A DNA stretch of 48,870 bases from an uncultured Chthonomonadaceae bacterium (GTDB taxonomy: Bacteria; Armatimonadota; Fimbriimonadia; Fimbriimonadales; Fimbriimonadaceae): assembly GCA_946479035.1 (NCBI GenBank), contig CAMLDW010000015.1, positions 1-48,870 of the forward strand, given 5' to 3'. Positions 17,051-28,014 of the stretch are shown here, in pieces. The translations under genes were made by a program, and so were the position numbers. Numbering within the stretch: position 1 is the stretch's first letter; each line of letters starts with the position of its first letter. The notes below the pieces were generated by a model. It did not search any database. It worked only from the letters and a program-made list of their open reading frames with translations, and had not been told where the DNA came from.

Positions 17051-18133
17051 GTGAGCGCAGTCTCCCTCAAGACGCCTTTGCACGACGCCCATGTTCGGCT
17101 CGGAGGGCGCATGGTCGAGTTCGCCGGGTACGACATGCCCGTGCAGTACAAGGGCGTGATCGCCGAGTCGAAGGCGGTCCGCGAGGGGGCCGGGATGTTC
17201 GACGTCAGCCACATGGCCCGGCTCAAGTTCACCGGGGACCGCGTCCTGGAGTACCTCGAGCACGTCACCGCGAACGACGTTGCGGCGCTCGGGGACATGC
17301 AGGGCCAGTACTCGATGCTGCCCAACGAGAGCGGAGGGCTCGTGGACGACGTCATCGTCTACCGCGTCAACCCCGGCGAGTACCGCATGGTCGTCAACGC
17401 CGCGAACCACGAAAAGGACGTCGCGCACCTGCGAAAGCAGAACACCTTCGGCGTCTCGATGGATGACTATACGGACCGGACCGCGATGATCGCCGTGCAG
17501 GGCCCTCGCGCAGCGGAGATCGTGGCGGGCCTTTCGACGAAGCCGGACGAGATGAAGTCCGTGCCGTTCTTCTCCGTCGTCGAGTGCGAGGTCTGCGGGG
17601 TGCCAGTCTTTGCCGCGCGCAGCGGTTACACCGGCGAGGACGGCTACGAACTCATCTGCCCGGCGGCGCAGGCGGAGGCGCTCTGGAACGGCCTCATGAA
17701 GGCTGGCGTCGAGCCGTGCGGGCTCGGGGCCCGCGACGTCCTGCGCCTGGAGGCGGGGCTGCCGCTCTACGGCCACGAGCTGAACGACGAGATGAACCCG
17801 ATCGCCGCGCAGCTCGGCTGGGCGATCGGAAAGTCCAAGCCGTTCCTCGGGAGCGCGCCGATCCAGCGCGCGAGGGAAGAGGGGACCCCGACGAAGCTGC
17901 GCGGCATCAGGCTGGAGGGGAGGCGCCTGCCGCTGCCCGGCATGAAGGTCTCGGTGGACGGCCGGGTCGTCGGTGAAGTGTGCAGCGGGGTCTTCTCGCC
18001 GACCCTCGACTGCGGCCTCGCGTTCGCTTACATCGACTCGGCGGTCAAGCTAAACGTGCCATGCACTCTGGAGATGAGGGGCAAGCAGGAGCCCGCCACG
18101 ATCGTGGGCAAGCGCTTCCTGAAAGGGTCCTAG
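17051..18133 (+). CDS. gcvT: Aminomethyltransferase, glycine cleavage T protein
   Basis: A protein of 360 residues, matching the family's length of about 360. The T protein of the glycine cleavage system transfers the methylene group from the aminomethyl-lipoyl H protein to tetrahydrofolate, releasing ammonia. Recognisable parts are LHDAHVRLGGRMVEFAGYDMP at the start, MFDVSHMARLKFTG, QYSMLPNESGGLVDDVIVY, GYTGEDGYEL and GARDVLRLEAGLPLYGHEL. The GTG start is chosen from the homology and from the -10 box 7 nt upstream. Other gcv genes are not in the window. It lies upstream of ahcY, another one-carbon gene, but ahcY has its own promoter. Confidence 0.95.
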   Translation: MSAVSLKTPLHDAHVRLGGRMVEFAGYDMPVQYKGVIAESKAVREGAGMFDVSHMARLKFTGDRVLEYLEHVTANDVAALGDMQGQYSMLPNESGGLVDDVIVYRVNPGEYRMVVNAANHEKDVAHLRKQNTFGVSMDDYTDRTAMIAVQGPRAAEIVAGLSTKPDEMKSVPFFSVVECEVCGVPVFAARSGYTGEDGYELICPAAQAEALWNGLMKAGVEPCGLGARDVLRLEAGLPLYGHELNDEMNPIAAQLGWAIGKSKPFLGSAPIQRAREEGTPTKLRGIRLEGRRLPLPGMKVSVDGRVVGEVCSGVFSPTLDCGLAFAYIDSAVKLNVPCTLEMRGKQEPATIVGKRFLKGS

Positions 18134-18185
18134 CGGCAGGGTCTGAGGTTGGGAAGAATCCTGCCAATAAGATAACCGGTAGGCC

Positions 18186-18497
18186 ATGAAACTGCAGACG
18201 AGAGAGTGCCCCGTCCTCGGGCTGGAAACGGAGTTTCCCAGCACGCTTTACATCCTAAAGCACGAGCCTTCGGGCAAGTTCGGCTGCTATAGCCACGACG
18301 GCGTCCACGGCCTGGCCTGCTTCTCCACCGAGGCCGGCGCGTGCGAGTTCGGGTCCTACATTGAGCTCCCTGGGATGCTTGCGCTCGAGGTCTCGTTCGA
18401 CGAGGCCCGCAGGGTCGCCCAGGAGCGGCCGATGCCGATCGTCTCGATCATGCTGCTGGACGACATGGACTCCCCGCAGATCCATTACGTGCGGTAA
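18186..18497 (+). CDS. Small hypothetical protein
   Basis: A protein of 103 residues, soluble-looking, with no signal peptide or membrane segment. It has four Cys (ECPVLG, FGCYSHD, LACFST, GACEFG) that are not spaced as a zinc motif. A TAAGAT at 18168-18173 lies 12 nt before ATG 18186 and might be its -10, which would give a leader of only a few bases. It is 52 bases after gcvT. No family is recognised. Confidence 0.6.
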   Translation: MKLQTRECPVLGLETEFPSTLYILKHEPSGKFGCYSHDGVHGLACFSTEAGACEFGSYIELPGMLALEVSFDEARRVAQERPMPIVSIMLLDDMDSPQIHYVR

Positions 18498-18500
18498 AAT
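18495..18500 (+). promoter_or_regulatory. -10 box of the ahcY riboswitch transcript
   Basis: TAAAAT overlapping the end of the preceding gene. A start 7-8 bases downstream would fall exactly at the first base pairs of the riboswitch (18508-18509). No good -35 is seen. Confidence 0.55.
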
Positions 18501-18508
18501 ACGATTTA

Positions 18509-18563
18509 GCTGAGGAGCGCTGCGATCCCGGAAGGGGCCAGGCTCAGCAAAAGAACGGCGCTC
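18509..18563 (+). ncRNA. SAH (S-adenosylhomocysteine) riboswitch
   Basis: The aptamer matches the known SAH riboswitch core: P1 is gctgag (18509-18514) with ctcagc (18543-18548). The conserved GAGCGCTGCGA lies at 18515-18525, the small P2 hairpin (tcccggaaggggcc) at 18526-18539, the conserved CCAGGCTC just after it, and AACGGCGCTC at the 3' end. The pseudoknot pairs GAGCGC (18515-18520) with GCGCTC (18558-18563). SAH riboswitches are ON switches placed before SAH hydrolase genes, which is exactly the context here. Confidence 0.93.
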
Positions 18564-18595
18564 GTGAACAACGGTTCACGGGTGCTTTTTGTTTT
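18558..18595 (+). terminator. Regulated terminator of the SAH riboswitch
   Basis: A 12-bp stem with two G-U pairs (18558-18569 gcgctcgtgaac with 18574-18585 gttcacgggtgc, loop AACG), followed by five Ts, G and four Ts. Its 5' arm contains the pseudoknot strand GCGCTC, so SAH binding and terminator formation exclude each other. Confidence 0.85.
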
Positions 18596-18623
18596 ACGGC
18601 CCCCGTGAACAGGAATACGAGAA

Positions 18624-20033
<1,410 letters not shown>

Positions 20034-20039
20034 GCGCCG

Positions 20040-21623
20040 TCAGTGCGCCTCGGTAGGGGCCTGCTTCGATGTGCCTCTGCCGAGGAAGAAGACCAGCGGC
20101 AGCGAAAAGAGGAACGCCACGCCGCCGATCCGGAACGCGTCCGCGAAGGAGAGCGTCGTCGCTTGAACGCGGATCGCCCCCTCGAGGATCTGTAGGGCCT
20201 GCTGTCCGGCGGTCGCGGCGTCGGACCCGGCGCCGGATAGTGCGCCGGCGATCTGCGAGAGCCGTTGCTGCGTGCCAGCGTCGTACGCGCTGACGTGTTC
20301 GGAGAGCCTGGATACGTGATAGGCGGCGCGCTGACTGATCAGGGAAGTCAGGATCGCGATGCCGACGCTGCCGCCTAGCTGCCGCGTCAAGTTGTAGAAG
20401 CCCGACGCCGCCCCTATGTCCTTTCTTGGGACGGGGCCGATGGTTGCGACGCTCAGCGGCAGAAACATCATAGAGATCCCGAACCCACGAAACACGAGCG
20501 GCCAGAAAAAAGCCTCCTGTCCCATCGTGGTGTTGATCCTTGCGAGCGCGAACATTACGCCCGAGGTCACCAGTGCACCGCACGTGATCATGATCCGCGC
20601 GTCCACTCTCCCTATCATCCGGCCCATGATCGGCATGTTGATCCCGGCGGCGAGCGCGCCAGGTATCAAGAGCACCCCGACCTGCATCGAAGTGAAGTGC
20701 AGCACCTCCTGCGCAAAGATCGGGACCGCGAACAGCGCCCCGTAAAGCCCCATTCCGAGCAGAGCGGAGAAAGTCGAGCCCGCCGCCACGGACTTGTGCC
20801 TCAAGACCCTCAAGTTGACCGCCGGGTGCGGCACCGTCAGCTCTCTCCAGACAAACGACGCTCCGCCGACGAGGCACACCGCCGCAAGCGTTGAGATCAG
20901 CCTCGACTCGAACCAGTCCTCCTCGTTCCCGCGCTCTAGTAGCCACTGCAGGCTCCCTAGCGTCGTCGCCAAGAGCCCGATCCCGAGCCAATCGACCTTG
21001 GAACTCACCTCCCGTGCCTTGGGGTCCTCCGGCAGGAACGTCAAGGACATGAAGATCGCGACGATTCCGACCGGCACGTTGACGAAGAAGATCCACGGCC
21101 ATGAAAAGTTTGTCGTGAGGTAGCCGCCCAGGGTCGGGCCGATGGTCGGGCCAACGATGACGCCTACGCCGAAAACCGCCTGAGCAATCCCGTGCTCCTC
21201 CTTCGGAAAGGTCTCGAACAGGATCGACTGCGCCTTTGCCAACAGCCCGCCTCCTGCGAGCCCTTGCAGGATCCTCGCCGCCACCAGCATCGGAAGGGAG
21301 GTCGCTGTGCCGCAAAGGACCGACGCCAGCACGAACGCGACCATCGAGAACACGAAGTAACGCTTCTTCCCAAAGTAGTCCCCGAGCCACGCCGAGAGCG
21401 GGATGATGATCACGTTCGCCATCGCGTATCCCGTGACGATCCATCCGATCTCCCCCAACGTCGCCCCGAACGAAGCCTGCATGTCGGCCAGGGCAACGTT
21501 GACGATGCTCGTGTCGATCACCTCGAGCAGTGCCCCCAGAGAGACCGTCAGCGCGATCGCCCACTTCAGCCACGGCTTGGCGCGAAGAGTCTCCCTACTG
21601 AACGCCGTCGGTAGTCCGCTCAC
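20040..21623 (-). CDS. DHA2-family MFS drug efflux pump (EmrB/QacA-like)
   Basis: A protein of 527 residues with about 14 predicted membrane helices, the DHA2 pattern. Family motifs are visible: the LEVIDTSIVNVALADMQ segment of helix 1 (motif D1), LSAWLGDYFGKKR (motif A) after helix 2, ARILQGLAGGGL (motif B), and GVGVIVGPTIGPTLGGYL (motif C, typical of antiporters). Proton-driven export of hydrophobic or cationic drugs is expected. It is transcribed divergently from an EmrA-like adaptor and a MarR regulator, together making a tripartite-type efflux locus. GTG 21623 is the start; nothing clear for a ribosome site. Confidence 0.92.
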   Translation of the reverse strand: MSGLPTAFSRETLRAKPWLKWAIALTVSLGALLEVIDTSIVNVALADMQASFGATLGEIGWIVTGYAMANVIIIPLSAWLGDYFGKKRYFVFSMVAFVLASVLCGTATSLPMLVAARILQGLAGGGLLAKAQSILFETFPKEEHGIAQAVFGVGVIVGPTIGPTLGGYLTTNFSWPWIFFVNVPVGIVAIFMSLTFLPEDPKAREVSSKVDWLGIGLLATTLGSLQWLLERGNEEDWFESRLISTLAAVCLVGGASFVWRELTVPHPAVNLRVLRHKSVAAGSTFSALLGMGLYGALFAVPIFAQEVLHFTSMQVGVLLIPGALAAGINMPIMGRMIGRVDARIMITCGALVTSGVMFALARINTTMGQEAFFWPLVFRGFGISMMFLPLSVATIGPVPRKDIGAASGFYNLTRQLGGSVGIAILTSLISQRAAYHVSRLSEHVSAYDAGTQQRLSQIAGALSGAGSDAATAGQQALQILEGAIRVQATTLSFADAFRIGGVAFLFSLPLVFFLGRGTSKQAPTEAH

Positions 21624-21721
21624 GCCCCGCCCGCCCCTCCCCCACGCCCTCCCCCCACCCGCCCAGCCCTCATACCCATTTTCCCTACGCGCACATAGTA
21701 TTATGACTTTGGGCGGAAGAG
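21624..21721. promoter_or_regulatory. Divergent promoter region of the efflux locus
   Basis: 98 bases between the MFS and HlyD genes. On the plus strand TAGTAT/TATTAT at about 21695-21703 is a likely -10 for the adaptor gene, which has GGAAGAG directly before ATG 21722. The left half is a C-rich tract (21624-21670) similar in composition to the palindromic repeats at 4.3-4.8 kb. The MarR protein probably acts here, but no clear operator dyad was found. Confidence 0.35.
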
Positions 21722-23290
21722 ATGGAAGGTGACCGGGAGGCCGGGAAGGGAATCGAGGGGGCGGGGGAAGGGCCGAAGAACGGCAAGAGGCGCAGGGTTT
21801 TGGCGGCGGTTCTTGTTGTAGTTGTGTTGATTGGGGTTTTCTATGGCGTTCGGGTTTGGCGGTACGGCTCGACTCACGTGACGACGGACGACGCGTACTT
21901 GACTTCGGACGTGGTCCCGATCAGTGCACGGATCCCTGGAAACGTCTCGAAGGTCCTGGTGTGGGACAACAAGCGGGTCGAGGCGGGGGAGCTGCTGGTC
22001 ACGTTGGAGAACGCGACGTACGCTTCGGACGAGAAGCAGGCCGAGGCGAACCTGGCGCTCGCAGAAGCAGCCGCCTCCGGAGCGGGGGCCGACACGGGCC
22101 TGGCTACAAAGACCGGCAGCTCGGAGGTAGCGCAGGCGCAGGGCGGCGTGCTCTCCGGCGAAAGCGGCGTCGACGTGGCGATGGCAGGGGTGGGGAAGGC
22201 GCGGCAGGGCATAGAGACAGCCGAGGCGGTTTTGGGTTCCACGCAGTCGCAGTACCAGGCGGCGCAAAGCACTCTGGAAGCGAAGAGCGCGGCGCTCGCG
22301 GCAACTAGCCAGAACGTGAAGTCCTTCGAGGCGCTCTTGGCGGGGGCGAGGACCTCCGTGCTTTCCGCACAAGCCCAAGCCGCGGCAAGCGCGGCGAACG
22401 CGACGACGCTCCGACGCCAGGCAGACCGGATGCTGAGCCTGTACAAGTCGGGCGCGGTCAGCCAGTCGGACTATGAGGCCGCAGACAGCGCGGCCAGGAC
22501 TGCCGAAGCGCAGGCGGAGTCTGCCAAGCAGTCGCTCGAGTCCGCCAAGGCCCTGGTCGCCCAGCGCCAGGCGGACCTGGGCTCGGCGCAATCGCAGGTG
22601 AAAGCGGCGGAGGCAGCGCTGAGGCAAGCTGGGGCAGACGCCCAGGCAGCGCTGCAGTCCGTGAACGCGCAGCGGACGAGGCTCAGCCAGTCGAAGGAGG
22701 AATTGAACGCGGCGGAGGCAGCGGTGAAGGTCGCAAGGGCGCAAAAGGCGCAGAACGTCGCAGTGCTGGCGGGAGCGAACGCGCTGCCGGAAAAGATCGC
22801 GGTAGCGCGCGCGAACGAGCGTGTCGCGCAGGCCCGGGTCGAGCAGGCGCGCGCCGCGCTCGAATCGGCGCGGATCGCGCTACAGCGCACGAAGCTCTTT
22901 TCTCCCGTCGCGGGGACGGTGAGCCGCCGGAACGTCGAGCTCGGCCAGCAAGTCGGCCCAGGGCAGCCGTTGCTGGCGATCATCCCGGACTCCGCGCCAT
23001 GGATCCTCGCGAACCTGAAGGAGACGCAGATGGCGGGGGTGCGGGCGGGGCTCCAGGCCGAAGTGAGGGTGGACGCGATTCCGGGCGTGGTGTTCCGCGG
23101 CCACGTCGACTCGATCGCAGCGGGCACCGGGTCCGTATTTGCGCTCCTGCCGCCGGACAACGCGAGCGGGAACTTCACCAAGGTGGTCCAGCGCGTGCCG
23201 GTCAAGATCGTGCTGGAGGCCGGCCAGGCGCACATGGACCAGTTGCGAGCCGGGCTTTCGGTGAGCGTTTCAATCAAGACCGGAGGATGA
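21722..23290 (+). CDS. HlyD/EmrA-family membrane fusion protein
   Basis: A protein of 522 residues, longer than typical EmrA (about 390). A basic N-terminus and one membrane helix (about residues 25-43) are followed by a lipoyl-like half-motif (VTTDDAYLTSDVVPISARI, then VWDNKRVEAGELLVTLE). A long Ala/Gln/Ser-rich coiled-coil hairpin follows (about 95-370), then the second lipoyl half (LFSPVAGTVSRRNVELGQQV) and the beta-barrel (WILANLKETQMAGVRAG). It should link the MFS pump to an outer membrane channel. The extra length lies in the hairpin, suggesting a long reach across the periplasm. MarR follows after one base. Confidence 0.92.
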   Translation: MEGDREAGKGIEGAGEGPKNGKRRRVLAAVLVVVVLIGVFYGVRVWRYGSTHVTTDDAYLTSDVVPISARIPGNVSKVLVWDNKRVEAGELLVTLENATYASDEKQAEANLALAEAAASGAGADTGLATKTGSSEVAQAQGGVLSGESGVDVAMAGVGKARQGIETAEAVLGSTQSQYQAAQSTLEAKSAALAATSQNVKSFEALLAGARTSVLSAQAQAAASAANATTLRRQADRMLSLYKSGAVSQSDYEAADSAARTAEAQAESAKQSLESAKALVAQRQADLGSAQSQVKAAEAALRQAGADAQAALQSVNAQRTRLSQSKEELNAAEAAVKVARAQKAQNVAVLAGANALPEKIAVARANERVAQARVEQARAALESARIALQRTKLFSPVAGTVSRRNVELGQQVGPGQPLLAIIPDSAPWILANLKETQMAGVRAGLQAEVRVDAIPGVVFRGHVDSIAAGTGSVFALLPPDNASGNFTKVVQRVPVKIVLEAGQAHMDQLRAGLSVSVSIKTGG

Positions 23291-23291
23291 G

Positions 23292-23753
23292 ATGGAGCAC
23301 GCGAGAGAGGCAGCGTTTTCGGACCTGGACCGCAGCCAGGCCTACCAGCTCTGGCGGGCGAACAACGCGATGCAACGCATTCTGCGCCGCGCGCTCGAAC
23401 CGCTCGGGCTGACGCCGGTGCAGTTCATCGTGCTCGCCTCGACGAGCCGACTGGGTCTCGCAGGGGAGAGGGTGACGCAAGCGGCGGTGTGCCGGTTTGC
23501 CGGCCTGGACGAGAACATGCTCTCCCAGGTGGTGCGCGGACTGGAGAAGCGGGGACTGCTGGAGCGGCACGGGTGCTGGGAGGACCGGCGCGCGAACTTG
23601 CTTTCGCTGTCTGAGGTTGGAGAATCGCAGGTGACCAAGGCACGGTCCAAAGTGCGGGAGCAGACAGAGGAGGCGTTCGACTGGCCGCAGGGCGAGGCGC
23701 TGTTGTCGCTGCTGCGCTCGCTTGCCGAGCGGCTCGAGTCGATGGAAGAGTGA
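23292..23753 (+). CDS. MarR-family transcriptional regulator
   Basis: A protein of 153 residues with the winged helix of the MarR family: LTPVQFIVLAS, an HTH at about residues 60-85 (RVTQAAVCRFAGLDENMLSQ), then VRGLEKRGLLER and the wing CWEDRRANLLSLSEVG. GGAGG lies 5-6 nt before ATG 23292. It is cotranscribed with the HlyD adaptor and probably represses this operon and perhaps the divergent pump until a phenolic or drug ligand binds; that is inference from the family. Confidence 0.9.
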   Translation: MEHAREAAFSDLDRSQAYQLWRANNAMQRILRRALEPLGLTPVQFIVLASTSRLGLAGERVTQAAVCRFAGLDENMLSQVVRGLEKRGLLERHGCWEDRRANLLSLSEVGESQVTKARSKVREQTEEAFDWPQGEALLSLLRSLAERLESMEE

Positions 23754-23839
23754 CTCGGGTTCAGGCGGACGGGTGTTGCTAGCCGAAGGGGCGTACAGGG
23801 TGCGAGCAGCGCCGGTACTGAGCAGGGGAGGGGCGGGCG

Positions 23840-25036
23840 CTACGCCCTGGTCGGCTCGTAGACGAAGGCCATGAACAGCGCTGCTCCGGTCGTCGTGTTG
23901 CGCAAGACGAAGAAGAACGGTCTGTCCACTGTGAAGGGCGTGGGCTCTTTCGGCTTTTCCGGACCTCCGCCGAGACCTAGGTTCACAGCAGTGGCCGCCG
24001 CCGCCTCCACGCCCCGCTCGTTGACGTCTATCCAGCTACGATGCACGACGTCTGTCACGAACAGGCCGGCGCCGATGCCGGGAAGCTCGTTGAGCTGCTG
24101 AAAGATCGGTGCGAGGCCCACGCGCGAAAGAGCCTGTGCCAGGGACCGGCCCCACTCGCACTTCCAATACGGCATCCGAAGCGTCGTGTCCGAGCCGGCC
24201 GAAGGGAAGTGTGCCGGCTGACGAAGAAGGCCGTCGGCCACCAGCTCCGGCGTCGTGTCGCCCTTCGGGACATAGAACTCCGCTGAACAGGCGCCATTGA
24301 AAGGCACGCTTACCGCGCGGTAGTTGGAGCTTTCGATGCGGGGCAGGATCGCATTGCACCCCATGCCCTTGGTTCGCTGCTCGAGTCCCCGCTGGCCGAA
24401 CAACAACGGTTCGCGCATCGGGGTCATCGGATAGACCCACGTGCCCAAGAAGTAGAGCGCGCTCGTCAGGACCAGCCTCGACTGTCGCGGGAGGGCCGCA
24501 CCGACTATTGCAGGGATCCGCCCTTTCGTCTTCTCGGCGGCCCATGCGTTGATCCTGCGAGGAGTCCGTGGGTCTTGCAAGTCGACGCTAAAGACCTGGT
24601 ACGCGAGCTGCTCTTCGATCGATTTGGCGTAGTCGGCTGACGGTCGGGCGTTGGCATCCATCCAGGCGGCGGCGGCGGTCTCGAGGACGGCCCCGGTCCC
24701 GGCACTCGATTTGAACGCCGCGCTAAGGACCGCAGGCACTTGGCTCTCCGCCGCCTTGGCGATACCGAGCGCGCTTGCGAGGGCGGACCGGGTTGCCCCG
24801 GAGCTGCCGGGGTAGAGCCCCGCAAGGGCGTACAGGACGTTGTTGGGGGAGATGGCGGTGTTCTGGCCGGGCAGGGAGGCGACTCGGAGCAGGTTGATGC
24901 CGAAGTTTTGCTGGGCGGCCGAGACCGCGCGAACGTCCGGTTGGGCGTCCTGGAACAGTGCGGCGGCTAAGGCAGCGGCGAACATCCAGTGGTTCGGACG
25001 CCCGCGCCCCAAGTAGGTTTCGCAGATCACTGGCAC
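23840..25036 (-). CDS. Serpin (serine protease inhibitor family), probably exported
   Basis: A protein of up to 398 residues (GTG 25036); ATG 24985 would give 381 residues. In the longer form, basic residues precede a hydrophobic MFAAALAAALF, a possible signal peptide. Serpin features are NTAISPNNVLYALAGLYPGS, LVLTSALYFLGTW, and the C-terminal PFTVDRPFFFVLRN. The hinge of the reactive loop, VNERGVEAAAATAV, has the small residues needed for inhibitory serpins. By alignment to antithrombin the cleavage site falls in a Leu/Gly-rich NLGLGGG, hinting at an elastase- or subtilisin-like target. It is convergent with the MarR gene and divergent from groES. Confidence 0.87.
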   Translation of the reverse strand: MPVICETYLGRGRPNHWMFAAALAAALFQDAQPDVRAVSAAQQNFGINLLRVASLPGQNTAISPNNVLYALAGLYPGSSGATRSALASALGIAKAAESQVPAVLSAAFKSSAGTGAVLETAAAAWMDANARPSADYAKSIEEQLAYQVFSVDLQDPRTPRRINAWAAEKTKGRIPAIVGAALPRQSRLVLTSALYFLGTWVYPMTPMREPLLFGQRGLEQRTKGMGCNAILPRIESSNYRAVSVPFNGACSAEFYVPKGDTTPELVADGLLRQPAHFPSAGSDTTLRMPYWKCEWGRSLAQALSRVGLAPIFQQLNELPGIGAGLFVTDVVHRSWIDVNERGVEAAAATAVNLGLGGGPEKPKEPTPFTVDRPFFFVLRNTTTGAALFMAFVYEPTRA

Positions 25037-25061
25037 TCAAGTCCCAGGAGCGCCATTTTCC

Positions 25062-25091
25062 TTGACCCAAGGGCGCTGGAAAGGGCACAAT
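25062..25091 (+). promoter_or_regulatory. Probable promoter of groES-groEL
   Basis: TTGACC (25062-25067), an 18-nt spacer, then CACAAT (25086-25091). The leader to ATG 25162 is about 65 bases. No CIRCE element (TTAGCACTC-N9-GAGTGCTAA) is present. Confidence 0.4.
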
Positions 25092-25161
25092 ATTGGCAGT
25101 CCCGGCCCTTGACTGCTAAAGCCATAGGTCGGGCGGCAGACAGGAGAAACGCAACACAAAG

Positions 25162-25452
25162 ATGGCAAACATCAAACCGCTTGGAGACAAGGTGGTCGTG
25201 CAGGTGCTCGAGGCCGAGGCCAAGACTGCCGGCGGGATCATCCTTCCCGATTCGGCGAAGAAGAAGCCGACGGAGGGGAAGGTGATCGCGACTGGCGACG
25301 GCCGCACGCTGGACAACGGCGCGCGCAACAAGCTGACGGTGAAGAAGGGCGACAAGGTGCTCTTCAGCAAGTACGGCGGCAACGAGGTGACGCTCGACGG
25401 GAAGGAATACACGATCCTCGACGAGGACCAGATCTACGCGATTCTGAACTAA
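25162..25452 (+). CDS. groES: Co-chaperonin GroES (Hsp10)
   Basis: A protein of 96 residues, the usual size. It opens with [30 protein letters not shown], the conserved first strand and mobile loop that caps the GroEL ring, and continues with [14 protein letters not shown]. The GGAG ribosome site lies about 14 nt before the ATG, which is rather far. GroEL follows after 15 bases. Confidence 0.97.
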   Translation: MANIKPLGDKVVVQVLEAEAKTAGGIILPDSAKKKPTEGKVIATGDGRTLDNGARNKLTVKKGDKVLFSKYGGNEVTLDGKEYTILDEDQIYAILN

Positions 25453-27099
<1,647 letters not shown>

Positions 27100-27116
27100 T
27101 AGCCCAGCTGCTCGGA

Positions 27117-27147
27117 ACGGGCCCCGCGATCAGATTGCGGGGCCCGT
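27117..27147. terminator. Hairpin after groEL
   Basis: A perfect 11-bp stem (27117-27127 with 27137-27147, loop of 9) between the convergent groEL and DUF347 genes. No T-run follows on the plus strand, so it is a weak or Rho-assisted terminator, or an mRNA end-protecting hairpin. Confidence 0.55.
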
Positions 27148-27149
27148 CC

Positions 27150-27950
27150 TCACACTTCTTCAGCTTGAGGCAGCTCGGCCCTCTTGGAGAAGAACCATAC
27201 GAGGGGAATGATGGCGGCGAGGATCATGAGGCTGCTCGCTGGACGGCTGAAGTCGAGGCCGCCTTCCTTGTGCTTCTTCGTAAGGATGTCGCCGAGGGTC
27301 GCGCCAAGGGGGCGAGTGAGGATGAACGCGGTCCAGAAGAGGGCGGGGCGGGAGATCTTGGTGAAGAGGTAGAGGGCGCCAATGACGAGGAGCGCGCCTG
27401 CAAACACGATGGCGCCTTTTTCAAAGCCGACCTCGTTGGTGTCCGCGAGCCAGTCGCCTAGCGCAGTCCCGAGGGTGTTCGAGACGAGGATCGCGACCCA
27501 ATAGAAGGTTTCAGCCTTCCTTGTAGCGATCCGACTGACCGAGACCGATCCGGTCGTGAAGTGCCAGACGACCAACACGACTAAGAGCGCGATGAAGAGC
27601 GCCAAGGAGGTCCTTCCGTAGCCAAGGCCGACGAGCCCGAAGGCGTGCAGGTCGCGAGTGAGCCAGTCGGCGGTGGTGGTGCCGAGCGTGGTGGTCGCGA
27701 CGATGACGGCCCAGTAGAGGAAGCGGTGGTACTCCTTCGCCGCGACCTGCGCCGACACGGTGATGACGAAGAACGCGAGGTAGATGTAGGTCGCAAGCTG
27801 GTAGCCCAGCTCGATCGGCGGCATAGAGAGCGCGTCGCCGCCCGTCTCTCCGAGAGTGGTCGCGATGATCTTGATGATCCAGAAGGCGACGGTGACCTGG
27901 GCGACCTTTCCGGCCATGGTGCCCGCGCGCTCAGCGATTGTGTCTGTCAT
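27150..27950 (-). CDS. DUF347 / COG4705-like membrane protein
   Basis: A protein of 266 residues with about 8 membrane helices. Four internal repeats of the DUF347 type are visible: KIIATTLGETGGD, TTTLGTTTADW, VSNTLGTALGDWLAD and LTRPLGATLGD. This family of membrane repeat proteins has no firm function. GGAAGAG lies 3 nt before ATG 27950. The next gene upstream, on the same strand, starts at 28755 and ends at 28015, 64 bases away, so the two may be cotranscribed. Confidence 0.83.
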   Translation of the reverse strand: MTDTIAERAGTMAGKVAQVTVAFWIIKIIATTLGETGGDALSMPPIELGYQLATYIYLAFFVITVSAQVAAKEYHRFLYWAVIVATTTLGTTTADWLTRDLHAFGLVGLGYGRTSLALFIALLVVLVVWHFTTGSVSVSRIATRKAETFYWVAILVSNTLGTALGDWLADTNEVGFEKGAIVFAGALLVIGALYLFTKISRPALFWTAFILTRPLGATLGDILTKKHKEGGLDFSRPASSLMILAAIIPLVWFFSKRAELPQAEEV

Positions 27951-28014
27951 TGCTCTTCCTTAAGACCCGAGACTCTGCGAAGTCGCTTCAATTCGAGGAC
28001 GCGGCGAGCGATCC

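Noticed and set aside
25104..25130. CIRCE-like element (gactgctaaag) before groES
   Set aside because: It has only a partial resemblance to one half-site and no inverted partner at 9-nt spacing.
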